The translations under genes and the position numbers were made by a program. 64,000 bases of DNA from Lepas anatifera (taxonomy: Eukaryota; Arthropoda; Thecostraca; Lepadidae). Shown one piece after another: positions 43,891 to 56,447 of this stretch. A model generated the notes under the pieces. The model was not told the DNA's origin. It worked only from the letters and a program-made list of their open reading frames with translations, and did not search any database. The number at the start of each line of letters is the position of its first letter. Position 1 is the stretch's first letter. The stretch covers positions 568,501 through 632,500 of the forward strand of contig JAOTON010002130.1 of the NCBI GenBank assembly GCA_034440635.1. Reading direction: 5' to 3'.

Positions 43891-45645
43891 TAGTACACCG
43901 CGTGCGAGCCCCTGGAGGAGGAGCGCTTCGTGAAAAAGGCTTAGGCACCTACTACCCGAGTGTTTCCAAAGGAGCCCCGAGAACTGGACCTAATCAAACT
44001 CCATCTCATATCAATCCCAAAACAAAGCATGCATTGGACACGCACCCCGCACCAAATGCCGAGCAACAGTCGGCCCTGAGCCATTGAAAGGCGTGACAAG
44101 GCCGGCCGTCTTCTACTACGAAGTGAAAAAAAAACATTAACACGGAACTATCCAATGAAAGGAAGCAGCGGAAAATAACGTAAGAAGCCATGTATGGAAA
44201 TACCTGGTGCATGCCGGTGTGTATTAGGTTGAGTCAATAGATGGAAAATTGAAAAAATGAGATTTTGCCCCATGATTTCCAGTTCTATTATGGTCTAATG
44301 AAAAATAATCAAAGCCAACAATAGTCTAGGTGTTCTTACCTATCCCGTTTTCGACTGAAACATGCGTTTCTAAGTTTTCTGGGGGCATTCAAACAACTTT
44401 CACCAAGAGCATTGCTCTTTATATTTGCAGATGTTTCGGATTTTTTGTCGCATTTACAAACAAGTATTTAGAAAAGCACAGACAGTGCCTGATATCAAAC
44501 GACCACGCTTCTCTATGCCTAGATAGCTTTGAATCACTTAGTTCATGACACAAACAAGACGAGCTATTCAGGTCATTACGGACTCCTTTAAAGCAGCAGG
44601 AATTGATTCAGGGAAGGATGGTTACGGTAAGTGTTGCTGTCTTTCAAGGCCTAAATCAGTTTCGAGTCGGTCGCTCACAGGGGGAAGACGTGTTTTCGAT
44701 GCTGAAGAAATTAACGAAATGTAACCTGTTTTAACCTAAACTCGGAGTCGATACTACGATGGTGTATTGCTACTCTTCTAGGCTATATCATGATTTAATT
44801 TTCATTCGCGTCAAACACTTGTGGGAGGAGATACAGCAAGATAAAATACGGAATATTTCCTGACTTTTGGTCGTCCATCATTATTTAGCAGCTTAATTTT
44901 TTCGCTTGATTTTTCGCTGCGACTCACGTGATTTTTAGTGCCGCTTGGAAAAAGAAGTATCCGGATCAGAAACTGAAAATATTGTCCGCTGCCAAGGTTC
45001 GCCTTGAAGGCCTTGACCGGCTTATATCATTTCCAGACTAAACTTATAATACAAGATTCAAGATGCATACAACTTGAAGGCAAGGTTAATAGAGGAACAC
45101 AGAAAAAGTGATGTATAACTTGAAGACAACATTTTAAAGGAAAACAGAAATACCCCAGGAGCACACATATTGGAACAACTGTAGTTTGAGAGCACCTACA
45201 CCATTTGCATGTGGAGTGGCCTCTCAGGATATGTATCAACCGAACATTCAACATCATCATCTTTTAAGACCTGAGAAACGAAAACGAGGAATCACGAAGA
45301 CAAAAGCGAAGAATGAGAAGAGAGACCAGTCGACAAATAACGAGAATAATTCATCATCACCGTCATCGTCACGCCTTGTTTGTTTGTTGTTTTCCATGTT
45401 TTTTTTCACTGGATCCCTTCATCAAGTCCCACTACCTCACTCCATGGGTTGAGCGCGGCGCCTGTGGCGACCCTCCCCGTGGATAATCCTTGTCCTTCCC
45501 CATCAACCATCCTATCCTTATCCTTATCCTACAGTGTGTTTTTGCTTAAGTTTGTCATTTACATGTCCCTCATCTTCATTACGACCGGCGTCAGAATAGC
45601 CACATGGATAGTGGAGATGCTGTGTATGTCAAATATAAAATATAT
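43891..45645. other. Intronic sequence without recognised features
   Basis: Mostly AT-rich. Short frames (61-88 codons) show no family, and no tandem or inverted structure was noticed. Confidence 0.55.
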
Positions 45646-45649
45646 AGAA

Positions 45650-47110
45650 TTTGAGCTTGATTGCAAGTTCCATCTATTTGATCGTCAACTTTGTGATGCC
45701 GAGAAGGTCCTGCTTGCTGTTGATCCTGAGCATCAGTTTGGTGTGCTGGGCCCATCGCCTGCTAAAACCATTCCTCTTCCAGCGCGACAGACATAATTGG
45801 CAGCTGTCATTTGCTTTACAGACGTGGCAGCTACTGCCATTGCCTGCGTGTGGCAGACGAAGTTCTCTACCTCCATGGGCTTCGCCATGAACCCTGGACC
45901 TTTGGATTTGATCAAGCTGCACGTGATGATAGGCTCGGTGACCCCATCCCAGTCAATTATATTTTTGAGAGTGGTCATCTGTATGTTGACGTAGGGCAGC
46001 GTCCGCAGCCTGGGAGAGGTGTTCCCCACCTCCTGCTCCCTTCTGATGGAGATGATCTTGTGGAAGATGGTCCTCCTCTCCTCAGCCTCACTGCAGAACA
46101 TGCCATGTTCATCAGGATCTCCTCGAAGTGAGCAAACCATTCAGAGGAGCACACGGTCGGCATGACAGTCAATTGCACCATCTAGGGCTGGATCCCGAGG
46201 CATGAGAGCTAGGATAGGACGTTTCTGGGACCGTCTACCAAGTTGTTGATAACCTTCATCTGGAGTCAGTAGGGAAATTGGAACTTGGTAGGATATCGTC
46301 GCTATCATTATCGAGCTTTACTTTCCCTACTGGCCACAGGTGTAGACCAGCAACGACTGGCTGGACAGCCCTCGGAAAGTCATGTTGAGCTCTCCTGCCT
46401 TCGTACCCAGCCCAAGGTGGTGCAGTTGAATGCCATGCCCGCTGTGTGCTCCTCTGCAATGTTCGTTCACGCCGAGGCGATCCTGATGACATTGCTCTGC
46501 AACGAGGAGGAAGTTCGTCTTTGTCAAGATCATCTCCAGAAGGAGAACACCTCCCTCAGGCTCCGGATCATGTCCTGCCTCAACAGGCGTCTGCCCTCAA
46601 CACTATAATCGACCGTGAGGCCACCACCGAGTTTATCATGGCCTGCAGCTTGACCAATTTCAAGTCGCTAGAGTTCATGGGGAAGCACATGAAGGTAGAG
46701 TACTTCCCCTGCTGCCCACACATAGGCCATAGAGAGAGCTGTAAATGAAGTGACAGCTGGAGCAAGTTCAGTCTGCAATGCTGAGAGGAGGGATGGATTC
46801 ATCTGCCAAAGGGTATAGCACATCGAACTGGTGCTCAGGATCAAAGCTGGACCTCCTCGGCATAATAACAATAATTGTTGGGGCTTATCGGGTCACGAAC
46901 TACCAGGGTTATATGGCGTCGCCAACTCTTTCCCTGTTGGAGGGGTTTCTTGGGAGTAAAATTGCTCCTTGCTCGAGGCATCTACCGGGCCGTAAACTCG
47001 AGTCGGCCGCGTGGAAAGCAAGGTAGCTAATCACTATAATACCATGCCCACACCCCCTCGGCATCACAAAGCTGGCCATCAAGTACATTGCACTTGCAGT
47101 CATACTGGAA
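45650..47110. repeat. Inverted duplication of an unidentified, decayed coding sequence
   Basis: The arm 45650-46270 matches the reverse complement of 46300-47110; the right arm is lengthened by a SINE at 46864-47055. Coding sense runs outward from the centre (- strand left, + strand right). Left arm: MPTVCSSEWFAHFEEILMNM, NIIDWDGVTEPIITCSL, GFMAKPMEVENFVCHTQAM. Right arm: MPAVCSSAMFVHAEAILMTL, TIIDREATTEFIMACSLTNF, EFMGKHMKVEYF. Protein-level similarity with several frame breaks in each arm indicates two decayed copies of one gene, either host or mobile. I do not recognise the family. Confidence 0.7.
46864..47055 (-). mobile_element. tRNA-derived SINE, second copy
   Basis: Same family as 42637-42822: CCTGGTAGTTCGTGACCCGA region, GGCGACGCCATATAACCCTG and an AATTATTGTTATT tail on the - strand. 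A 9-bp duplication CCTCGGCAT lies at 46855-46863 and 47056-47064. The tRNA-like part is more diverged. It inserted into the right arm of the inverted duplication. Confidence 0.8.
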
Positions 47111-47139
47111 TTCTGCATCTTAGGCATCAAAATATAGCT

Positions 47140-48345
47140 AGGCAGATTTAGGGTTGCGGACCAAAGTACGTAAGGAAGAAGTTCGTATGCCTAAAGTACG
47201 TACGCAGAAGGACGTGTGGCTAAAGTACATAGAGATAAAGTACGTACGTGTATAATAATTGTAATGGAAAAAGTTCGTATGGAAAAATTTCGTACGCGTT
47301 AAAGTACGTAGGGGTAAAATTTTCGTATTGTAAAAAGTTCGTATGGAAAAAGGTCGCACGGGTTAAAGTACGAAGGGCTAAAATGTTCGCAATGTAAAAA
47401 GTTCGTATGGAAAAAGTTCGCACGGGTTAAAGTACGTAGGGGGACAGCATTCCACGACATTTTAGCACGAACCTTTGTTTTTTCTGTTCTAATCCATTCC
47501 ATCCCTAAAATGTCTATAAATTCCGTCCTATTCCGTCTCATTACATCATTTTTCATTGAAATCTGGCCGAAATTTTGTTCCATTCCGCCATGTTCCTAAT
47601 GAGCCCTGGGAAATTTCGTCCCATTCCGTTCAATTTTTGCAAAATCCTATCCCATTGCGTTCCATTCCTATTTCATGCAGACCTCTCGTGACCAATCCAG
47701 CTCGCAAGCGCCAATCTCTACTACATCGTAAGATGGCACTGGTGGCGCACTAGAACAACAGCCTACGCAAGTCTGGCCTTTCCCCAGTGCGGTCAAATTG
47801 TCCCGGCAAAGAAAATTTCCGAGTTTTAATACCAACGGAATCTAAATATTACAGGCTTCTGTGTTTCCAAAGAGGATGCATAAAAACAGAATCTGAACTA
47901 AAAATATGTTTCAAAGGGCTCATATGGTCAACGGAACACGACACTTTCACGGAGTAACCCAACAAAACGTTGGTAATTTCAGAGTTCGTAAAATTTCTAA
48001 CGAGGAGTACAGAACTGTCGTGATCATACGGGAAGAAGTTTTAAGGTATCATGACAGGAATGTGTAGTTTTGCTTACGTACTTTTGGCATATGAGTTTTA
48101 TACCCCTACGTTCACTTGCTTACGTATTTTGCATACGTACTTTTGCATACATACTTTTGGCATACGAGTCTTATACACTATGTAAATTTGCTTACGAATT
48201 TCTACGTACGTAGGTACTTTTGCGTACGTAATTTTGTCTTACGAGTTTTATACCCTGCGTACATATATTTCCTTACGAACTTATGCGTGCGAAGTTTATC
48301 TATACGTCCTTTAGCCATACGAGCTTTGGTTCGTAAATGCGGATT
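47140..48345. mobile_element. Transposon-like element with inverted GTACGTA arrays
   Basis: The left part (47155-47450) repeats TTAAAGTACGTA and AAAAAGTTCGTATGG. The right part (48070-48330) carries the reverse complements TACGTACTTTTG and CATACGAGTTTTATA. Outer borders GCGGACCAAAGTACGTA and the inverted TACGAACCAAAGCTCGTA face each other at about 47157 and 48335. The centre has ATTCCGT/CCATTCC repeats and no coding frame. No target duplication was recognised, and the class is unknown. Confidence 0.6.
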
Positions 48346-48349
48346 TCTT

Positions 48350-50060
48350 GTGATCAGCCTTTACCTAAATCAATCTCTTATGATGTAAAGAATCGATCCG
48401 TAATAACCTAAATAAATGTTCCCATTTTTTTCATCAAATAAGTAAAATACAAGTTGATTAGGCATAGCGAAGTAAGGCTTCTTGATATCAAAGCATTGTT
48501 TGTAGTTTTCTAAACAGTTTTGATATTGTAAATATGATGAAAAGGGCCTAAACATCTGTAAATGTAAAAAAGGTGTTCGTGGTAAGAAATTATTGAAATC
48601 CTCCAAAAGAGCTTAAAAGCGTATTTCTTGTTTGAAAAATATATGAATAAAAAGCCAAAACGATATGTTTGGGCTTTTTACTATGATTTATTTGATCATA
48701 ATAAGTAACCTCGAAATCAGAGGGTAAAATTTAATTTCTCAATTTTTCATATATTGACAACCTAGTGTGCATGCATGCCTTATTAAAACCAAACGAGCTA
48801 TCAAAAATTGTTCATAATTATGCGCCCCTTTGGGCTGGGGCCCCCCTTGAGGTGGGCCCCCTCTAAAGTTGCCCCCCCACTTTTCAAAACGTTCCTACGC
48901 CCCTGAAAATATGTATACAAATTTGAGTAGCTTGCCGAATTGAGCCTGGAATCTGCAAGAGACACAAATCCGGAAGATTGGCATCTGATACCTGCCCATT
49001 TCCTTACATAAATCCCACATTCCTTCTGTAAAGCTTGTTGGTAAAAATCTGTGGTTCCGTTGTTTTATCATTGTGAAAAACTATTTGAAAAAATGTATCA
49101 TTTAAAAATATATATTTTTTTAGGTCCCGAATCTGAAATGGCCCGGAATCAACTATGGTGAAGCCCGGTATCAGCCCCGCATGGGTTCATATCAGGTCTT
49201 CAGGCCGGCCCAAAGCCCGCCGGCACGGGCCGGGCTTTTCCCCAGGCCCAGAAAAAACCCACCTCTAGCAGCAAGTGAACAGCATGATCATTTTTATGTG
49301 GGCAATCAGTGAGAAAAATCCTGGTGAAAAACTGGAAAGGTTATAGCTTTTTGTGGAAATGTTACTTCATGTGTCACCGGCGGAAAAATCACCGTTTTTT
49401 ACGAGCTTTGGGAGGGGTCAAAAGATAGTTTAGCCCTCTCTCGCGTTTTAGGGGTTCATGGCCGGAATTCTCCCTCCCTCCTCCCACCCTGCCAGCGTCC
49501 GCCAAAGATTTTAGCTAGCGTAAAAAGTGGCAGACATTCTTCTGAAAGCCTGTTTGCCATGTAGGTGGTATTTCAAACATATTTGAGACAATGAAAAAGT
49601 CATGGCTTATCACACACCATGTTGGTCGAAACATGGTGGCGGAAAAGGGAAAACCCATATAGACAGACCTTGTGTAAATGGAAAGTAGACTTCAAATTTG
49701 AATTTACAATGAAGTCCGATATGAAAATGATGATGCAGCTAAGCCGCTAAGCGAAGTTGTTGCTGATGCCGCGGGACTGGTAACTGATCAACCACGTGCC
49801 GGCAAAACTGTGTACGGGCACTTTCAGCTTCACCTACCCTGTATTTACTTAAGCTTCTTTTTTCAAAATATTTAGAATTTGGTTGTGAAATATTTACTGC
49901 ACCTTTGTTCAACAGGTCAGCAATATGAAAATCATGCGATATCAGATTTGTAGGCCTTGAGACATCATCCTTTAAAACTTTGGGAATGCTCTTTCCTCGC
50001 CAGAGAATGCGGTTTTTATGAAATGTTTTGCAATTGTATACTCCTTAAATTAGTACACAT
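48350..50060. other. Intronic sequence with one transposon end
   Basis: Only the inverted GTTCCTACGCCCCTG end at 48879-48893 and a G/C-rich patch at 48830-48890 are recognisable. The rest is AT-rich without domains. Confidence 0.5.
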
Positions 50061-50062
50061 AC

Positions 50063-50152
50063 CTTTCCTGTTGTTCTGGAAAGCATATCTGAAGATTTCG
50101 TCTGTATTGTAAAATAGATACTGATCCAGGTAAGAGCGATTGTTGTTGAGGC
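50063..50152 (-). CDS. Candidate orphan exon on the - strand
   Basis: A cacgtgcag acceptor and an AG|gtatgt donor on the - strand enclose a frame reading LNNNRSYLDQYLFYNT, then DEIFRYAFQNNRK. The composition is protein-like (Tyr, Phe, Asn, charged) and codons are ordinary, but I do not recognise a family. Just upstream on the same strand (50155-50370) is a CpG-rich stretch that could be a promoter or 5' exon. It might be a first exon of the aldolase-like gene 9 kb further on, an unrelated nested gene, or chance. The adjacent frame in this interval is open too, so the reading frame is uncertain. Confidence 0.3.
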
Positions 50153-50559
50153 CTGCACGTGGCGCAGAGTGCGATACCGGCTGCTGCGGCTTCCAGCGAC
50201 TGACTGGAACTGGCTGTCACCGCCGCCCGCCGCCGCTCACTGGCTGGCCAAACACCAGCGCCGCCCAGCGCCAAGGCGGCGCCGCTGGCATATAGCCAGG
50301 GCAGGCTCTGCTCACGGCCTGCCCCTCTACGATGAGCTGCCTCTGGATATGAGGAGGTTACCCATTCCATCAGAGGAGGATGAAGAGGTTACCCATTCCT
50401 TCATTTTGTCGTACTCTCAAAAAATCACATAATCACAGTCCGGGATTAAGGCATGCGATGAGTGAGTGGTGTTGTGCGGTGTTTGTGTTTTGGTGTTTGT
50501 GTTTTGGTGTTTTGGTGTTTGTGTTTTGCATTGCTTTAACCGTGAGTGCGTGCCCCTCC

Positions 50560-51330
50560 CATAGCTATCTAGCCGACGTGAAGTCGTAGTAGCCACAAAC
50601 TCGCAATATGGGTGGCAGCGTCTACTACAGCCGCTGCGCAGAGGCGGCTGCAGCTTGGCCTCGACACATTGCAGCAATGGAGCACACGTAATGGACTGAA
50701 ATTTTCAAGTACAAAAACCAAAAGTATGCACTTCTGTAATAGATGTAGAGACTGAACACTTGACGTTGTAAATTCGCGGTAGTCCGATCGACGTTGTAGC
50801 TGAAACCAAGGTTTCTCGCACTCACACTCGATAAACTTTGATATGTGCACATCTGAAGGAACTCCGCAAAAAAATTGATACGCTGAAAATACTGAAGGTG
50901 TTGACGAGGATGAGATCTGAGATATGGTGCAGATAGAAAAAGCTTCTAATGCTATTCAGACCACTTATTTGTTCGAAGATCGAGTTCGGCTGTGTTGTGT
51001 ATGAGACCGCTCCGTAGTCCGCGAAAAAAGATTCTCGATATTATCCATCATCTTGCTATCAGATTAGTAACAGGACCGTTCTAAATCTCACCCATAATAA
51101 GTAAGCTAGTGGAAATTAATGAAATACCGCTACAAATGCGCCGTAAGATACTAGCTGTGTGTTACACTATTAAAATCAAACAGTTACAAAACACACCCCA
51201 CATACCAAACATTTTCGGGGACGCCCACCTCCGCCAGATAGACAGTGGCTCGCGTGTTCACCAGGGAGTGAGCGTCCATTCTGGCAGAGGCTGGTATCGA
51301 CAGCCACCTCGTAGAACCACATGAAGCAGC
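50560..51330 (+). mobile_element. Jockey-like LINE RT fragment, 3' of the catalytic motifs
   Basis: With several frame changes the + strand encodes RRLQLGLDTLQQWSTRNGLK, FSSTKTKSMHFC, then HLKELRKKIDTLKILKVLTR and INEIPLQMRRKILAVCYTIK. The order 'LDxLxxWxxxNGLxFSxxKT, mHF, LRKKxxTLKxL' is the RT thumb/connection of Jockey-group LINEs. No catalytic FADD box remains. It may belong to the family of the RNase H fragment at 14766-15331. Confidence 0.7.
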
Positions 51331-52640
51331 TGTTATTGAACCATAGCTCATCTCGACAGATAACACTAACACAGACCTACTCGAACAAAGCAAAAATTTG
51401 CTCCCTGAAGCGATGCCTCAGTCATGTATGAACTTGCGTTCGGAGTCGTTAGAAAACTACGTCTGTCAGAACTACATGACAAAATACATGGAGCGCAGCG
51501 TAATAGTATTTCTCAGAGTGGTTCTAATCTGGCCGCTTTACCGGGTCTCGTCGTGGTCTGTCTGTCGTTGTCTGTCTCGCCTGAGAATTGATGCCAGAGC
51601 TCTGCAATTTTGTAGGGTGATAGCCTATCACCCGCATCCACCTGAGCTGAAGCCCCCGAATCGGAATTCGAAATCATGTAGGAGAAATTTTTGGTTAAAC
51701 TTTTTATATTTTTTATTTTTCTTATTTTTATCTTTCAAGATACAAACATGAAATGTGGTGGGTTTTGAAATAGTGATACGGGCCACTAAAGAAAAAATTG
51801 GAGGTCTTATCACAATATTTAGTTTGACAAAAGCGTGTTTTTTTAAAGAGAGAAACAAGCTTCCCGGAAATGTCCGCCAACTTAAATGCTCGAAATATCC
51901 GAAGGCACGCTTCAGTTACCTCAAAGACAGACACCCAGAGGTAGTTAGGTAAATTTTATTGTGCTTAGGCATCGTTTCGAAAGCAAAACCTGAAATTTTG
52001 ACCTAGTTTTTGCCGGTCTGCCGGAGGGCTGAATTTTTCCTAATTTCATCAAAATCTTAATATCTCGTGCTCTAATTGACCAATTCGTTTTTTCAGATAA
52101 TGAAAGAAAATTTCTGCCGTCTTATCATATTTGGAGACGGAACTTGTGGCATTTAAATTCTTTGTTTTATAGATATAGGTAGAATTCGAACAAAAACTTT
52201 TTATTTGCAGCTTCTTGGTTCCCAGCACATGCCACTGACAAGCTCAGAATTGACACGGCTGGATAGGAAAGTTAACTGCGGTCATTTCACTCGATTATAC
52301 TACCCACTTATCTCTAGCAGATTTCGAGTAATCCGTCCGAAAAGGTATTTCAAAGAGCGAAATTTTCGGAACATGTTTGCTTCTCACTAGGGTTTCAAGT
52401 ACTTAAAACAAATGGAAAATGAAATTTAGCATCCAGCTACCTTAAGGTCCTGAGTCGCCGATACAAGTTCAAGTCGATACAATCATTGGTTCGTCTTCTA
52501 GAAATAAATTTGTACCGCATATTTTCTGTACGAACAACTCCCAGCGCCGGGGTCACGTCGTCGTCGGTTGGGCTTACCAGCCGACCGCCCTGTCAGTGAC
52601 CTCCAGACGGGTCACAGCTGAAGGGCTAATGGGAGGAGGC
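51331..52640. other. Intronic sequence without recognised features
   Basis: Possibly decayed LINE sequence up to about 51500; the rest has no repeats or domains. Confidence 0.5.
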
Positions 52641-52647
52641 ACATCGT

Positions 52648-52740
52648 GGCGCGGTGGTGTATTGGGTAGAAGGCCTGGCTCATGAAAAGATTTGCCCGGT
52701 TCGAGTCCGGGGGTGGCTGTCTTTGTTTTATTACTTTTTC
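52648..52740 (+). mobile_element. tRNA-like SINE head
   Basis: GCGGTGGTGTATTGGGTAGA resembles an A-box, and GCCCGGTTCGAGTCCGGG is an intact B-box and T-arm. The acceptor ends do not pair and there is no proper anticodon stem, so a tRNA-derived SINE is likelier than a tRNA gene. T-rich sequence follows. Confidence 0.55.
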
Positions 52741-53049
52741 AAGAACATGATGTTAGAACTATGATTTAGGCGTACGAAGAGATGCTTTTATCTGTCTACT
52801 GCAGTTTCTCCGTCAATGAAATCTATTTGAGATATTTGAAGCCTCGCTTCTGCACCACTTACACCCTGACAGACTCCAGTCCCACCACGTATATTTTTAT
52901 GTGCAGTGAGCTGGGTGTTCGTTTCGGTGTACATTCAGCTTGCTGTGGCTGTTCGTTTCGGAAATTTCTAAGAGCTGTTTATGATCGATAAATTACGTTT
53001 GAATTTGGATGAGTCAATGAATCGAATTATTGCTGTATCCTTAATTCAT

Positions 53050-53100
53050 TTTTGGGTTTAAGGGGCACACCAACCAGTGTGGTCATATAGCGCCCATATA
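53050..53100 (-). mobile_element. LINE/SINE 3' end fragment (reverse)
   Basis: On the - strand GGGCGCTATATGACCACACT, then GTGCCCCTTAAACCCAAAAA, the same end type as 26890-26945. Confidence 0.5.
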
Positions 53101-53399
53101 TCTCCACGTTGTATTATTACTATAACTGCAGCGAAATGAGCGCTGAGCCATTACTAAATTGTATTTAGCCCTCATGCGTTTTGGTAACGCTCTACCTGGA
53201 ACATCATTCGATGCTCCTAATAAATTTGGCGTATCCCTTTGAAAGTTTTGCTCAAATAAATTATTATTCTGTATCAATCGCTATTATTGCTTAGGGTTGC
53301 GCAGAAATAATCGCGTTTTATGAATGCCGAGCTCGCATACCTACATTAAAGAACACCTGGGTAATTGAAAGGGAAAATATTTCACAGACGTTTCCTGGA

Positions 53400-55640
53400 G
53401 CTGATCATGTGCCCTCGTAGTCAATCTGGTGCCCCTCTGAGAAAATAAGTGAGCTTTCTGAACTTATATAAACTCACTGAGTTAGTTTGATGCCTCCGAG
53501 CTTGTCTGGTGTCCTTTTAGCTGTTTTAGTGCCCCTTGAGCTGATCCAGGCCCCCTGAGTTTATTTAATGCCTCCCGGAGTTTATCTACTCTCCAGGGGT
53601 GCAGCCAGAGGGCACAGGAAGCACGTGTCCCCATAACTGCCGGGGTGCCCTTTTGATTGCCAAGTGATGTATCCAATTTGGGCCGTGCCGCTCCAAATTT
53701 AGTGCCCTACGCCGTTGAACCTAGATGTAACTGGACCGCATGTAGCGATTGAAACTATTGTTGGACAACTTAATACCTTTTTCGGTCAGCTAGGGCATTC
53801 TGTCGCCTTTCTATGCACCCGGGAAGAGTATGGGCCCCTTGAGCTGATTACTTGCCCTCTAAGCTGATCTGGTGCCCCTGAGTCAATCGAGTGCCCCACT
53901 GAGCAAATAATTTGGCCTCCCTGAACGTATATGGGTTAGTCTAATGCCTCCGAGCCTGCTTGGTGCCCTAATAGCTGATTTAGTGCCCCTTGAGCTGATT
54001 CGGGCCCCCGAGCTAATCTCATGTCTCCCCAAGTTGATTCTGTCTCCTAAGTCAATATGGTGCCTCTTCAGCTGATTAGGTGCTCCCTCAGCTGATTATT
54101 GATATCTCCTTAGATGGTCTGGTGCCCCTCTAAGCTGGTTTGGCGGGCCCTGAGCCCACCTTGTGTCCCCTGAGCTGTTATGTAGCTCCCTGAGCTGATT
54201 TAGGCTCCTGCCATAGTCTGGGGGGCTGGGAGCTGATCTGGCTCCCGAGCGGATCGATCTGGTGCCACCTCAGCTGCACTAATGCCCCTGAGTCGATCTG
54301 GTGCCTCCTGAGCCCATCTGATGCCCTCTGAGCTAGTCTGGTGCCCCCTGAGCTAATCTGGTGCCCTTTAAGCTGATCTGGGCTTCCTTACGTGATTTCA
54401 TTAGCAGCTCTAAGGCCCTGAGCTGAGCTGGGGCCACAGAGGCTGTTGAGGGCTCCTGAGATGGTATATTGCCCCTGAGCTGATTAAGTGCCTCCTGACT
54501 TGATCTGGTATTCCCGAGCTGGTCGGGGACCACTGATCTGATTGTTTGTCCCCGAAGATGATCTGGTGCCCTATGGGCATCTGGTGTCCCCTGAGCAGCT
54601 CTGGGGTTTTGAACTGATTGGGCCCCGAGCTGGTGAGGGATCCTTGAGCTGATTTAGTGCCCCTGACTTGAACTTGCCCCCTGCGCTGATCGATCTGGTG
54701 CACCCTGAGCAGATATACTGCCCCCTGAACTTAACTAATGCCCCCTGAGTCGATCTGGTGCCTGCTGAGTCATCAGTGTGTCTCCTGAGCCCATCTTATT
54801 CCCTCTGAGCTAGTCTGGTGCCCCATGGCTAATATGGTGCCCTTTAAGCTGACCCGGGCCTCCTGGGTTGATTATGTGATTTCCTGAGCAGCTCCCAGGC
54901 CCTGAGCTGAGCTGGGCCCACAGGGGTTGGTGAGGGCCACTGAGATGCTATGGGGCTCCTGAGCTGAATTAGTGCCCCTGACTTGATCTGCCCCCCCCTT
55001 ACCTGACTTGAGGCCCCTTATTTATTTATTTTATTTGACTTACACGGCATCTCCACTATTCATGTGGCTATTCTGCAGCTGGTCGTAATGAAGACCGGCT
55101 GATCTTCAGCTGATGAAGACCCTGAACTGATCTGGGGCCCCAAGAGCTGATCTGTGGCCCAAGAGCGGATCTAGGTTCTGAGGGTACCCTGAGCTGGTCT
55201 GGGCGCTGAGCTTGTGAGAGCCCCTTAAGTTGGCCTGAGGCCCGCTGAGGTGATCTGGCGCCTTAAACTGTTCTGGGGCTTCTTGAACTGGTTTAAGGCC
55301 CTATGAGCCTATCTGTGGCCCATTGAGCTAGTCTGATGACCTCATCTCTGGGACCAATGAGCTAGTCTAGTCCCTGGGTGATGCATAAGCTGATCTGTGG
55401 CCCTGATCTACATCAGGGACCTCTGAGGTGGTCTTGAATAGACAGATAATAAGAACACAAGGCCAACTCCCGTCATCTTGGGGCGGGGTCACTGAGCTAG
55501 TCTGTTCCCTGGAGGCACAACTGGGGGATGGGGAAGCTGCTCTGGAGGCCTCTGATCCACACTTGGGGGCCCCAGAGCTGGTCTTGAATAGATTGGGAAT
55601 AAGAACACAATGGGAACTCCGCTTGTAAAACAGAGCTAAC
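53400..55640. repeat. Degenerate GC-rich minisatellite (GTGCCCCCTGAGCTGATCTG type)
   Basis: About 2.2 kb of 25-30-bp units on CCCCTGAGCTGATCTGGTG, heavily diverged, with breaks at 53590-53830 (transposon copy) and 55020-55120 (AT-rich). It is the third large locus of this family. Confidence 0.8.
53594..53830 (+). mobile_element. hAT-like end, CAGGGGTGCAGCCAGAG
   Basis: CAGGGGTGCAGCCAGAGGGC begins at 53594 inside the minisatellite. A matching inverted end, GCTCTGGCTGCGCCCCTG, finishes at 56447. The flanking 8-mers (CTACTCTC and GTCATCTC) differ, so they are probably two separate copies rather than one 2.85-kb element. Confidence 0.5.
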
Positions 55641-56259
55641 AAGGAATGAGGAATCTCTAAAACGGCTTGTGATACCTAGGCACCCCTGGTTATATAAATT
55701 GCTTATTATACTGGTGGATTCTGGGAAGGGATGATAAAAAGGCATGCGCCCCTGAGCTCAGAGGACAGTCCCCTAAACCAGGATTTCTACTAATCGATTT
55801 AAATGAAGAACTAGTTTTCACAATTTTCAGCCCTGTCACACCATTCCCATCCAAACAACCGGCGTTTTCACCTTTTATTTACTCTTAACTGGGGCCGATC
55901 CTTAAGAATATGGAACTTAATAAACGCGTTCAAAAGGTATCTCCCAAATTTTTCCGGCAGCAAAAATGTGTTCTTCCAAAGACACTATGCTACTCCTCGT
56001 CCCACGGCGATTGTGGGGGGCAAGGAACTTAATCCGCGTTCAGGCAGGGCTCACTCGTCACGACAAAACCAGTGGGCATAACAAATGAATTTTCGTCTCC
56101 AATATGCCTTAACTTGCACATGGTAACAGATATCACATGCTCCGCTGATTTCTCTGATGTCAAGTACTTGCATGAGTTGGTTGATTTGTCCTTAAATCTA
56201 TCCAAAACAGTCGTATTTTGGTTACTTCTATGACATTTTGCTGATATTTTTCCTTTTTT

Positions 56260-56447
56260 CGGTTTTAATCGAGTTTTCTTTCTCCGTCAATGATTTATTT
56301 GCATTTTTATTGAACCAAAGATGCCCAAAAATTAGATAAACAAAGATATAGTAAGTTTTTTTAGGTTACGTTAAAAGTGCCCTTTTTCCCTGGGTGCCCC
56401 TCAAAGTTGGTGTGCCCCCACATACCAAAGCTCTGGCTGCGCCCCTG
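56260..56447 (-). mobile_element. hAT-like end, inverted CAGGGGCGCAGCCAGAG
   Basis: The right end GCTCTGGCTGCGCCCCTG at 56430-56447 is preceded by GTGCCCCTCAAAGTTGG and GTGCCCCCACATACC. It is paired in family with 53594-53830. Confidence 0.5.

Noticed and set aside
44330..45450. Small frames of 72-88 codons
   Set aside because: No family resemblance, no splice-bounded conservation, AT-rich surroundings.
52648..52740. Functional tRNA gene
   Set aside because: The T-arm is intact but the acceptor stem does not pair.
53594..56447. A single 2.85-kb hAT from CAGGGGTGCAGCC to GGCTGCGCCCCTG
   Set aside because: The flanking octamers CTACTCTC and GTCATCTC do not match; two separate copies are more likely.
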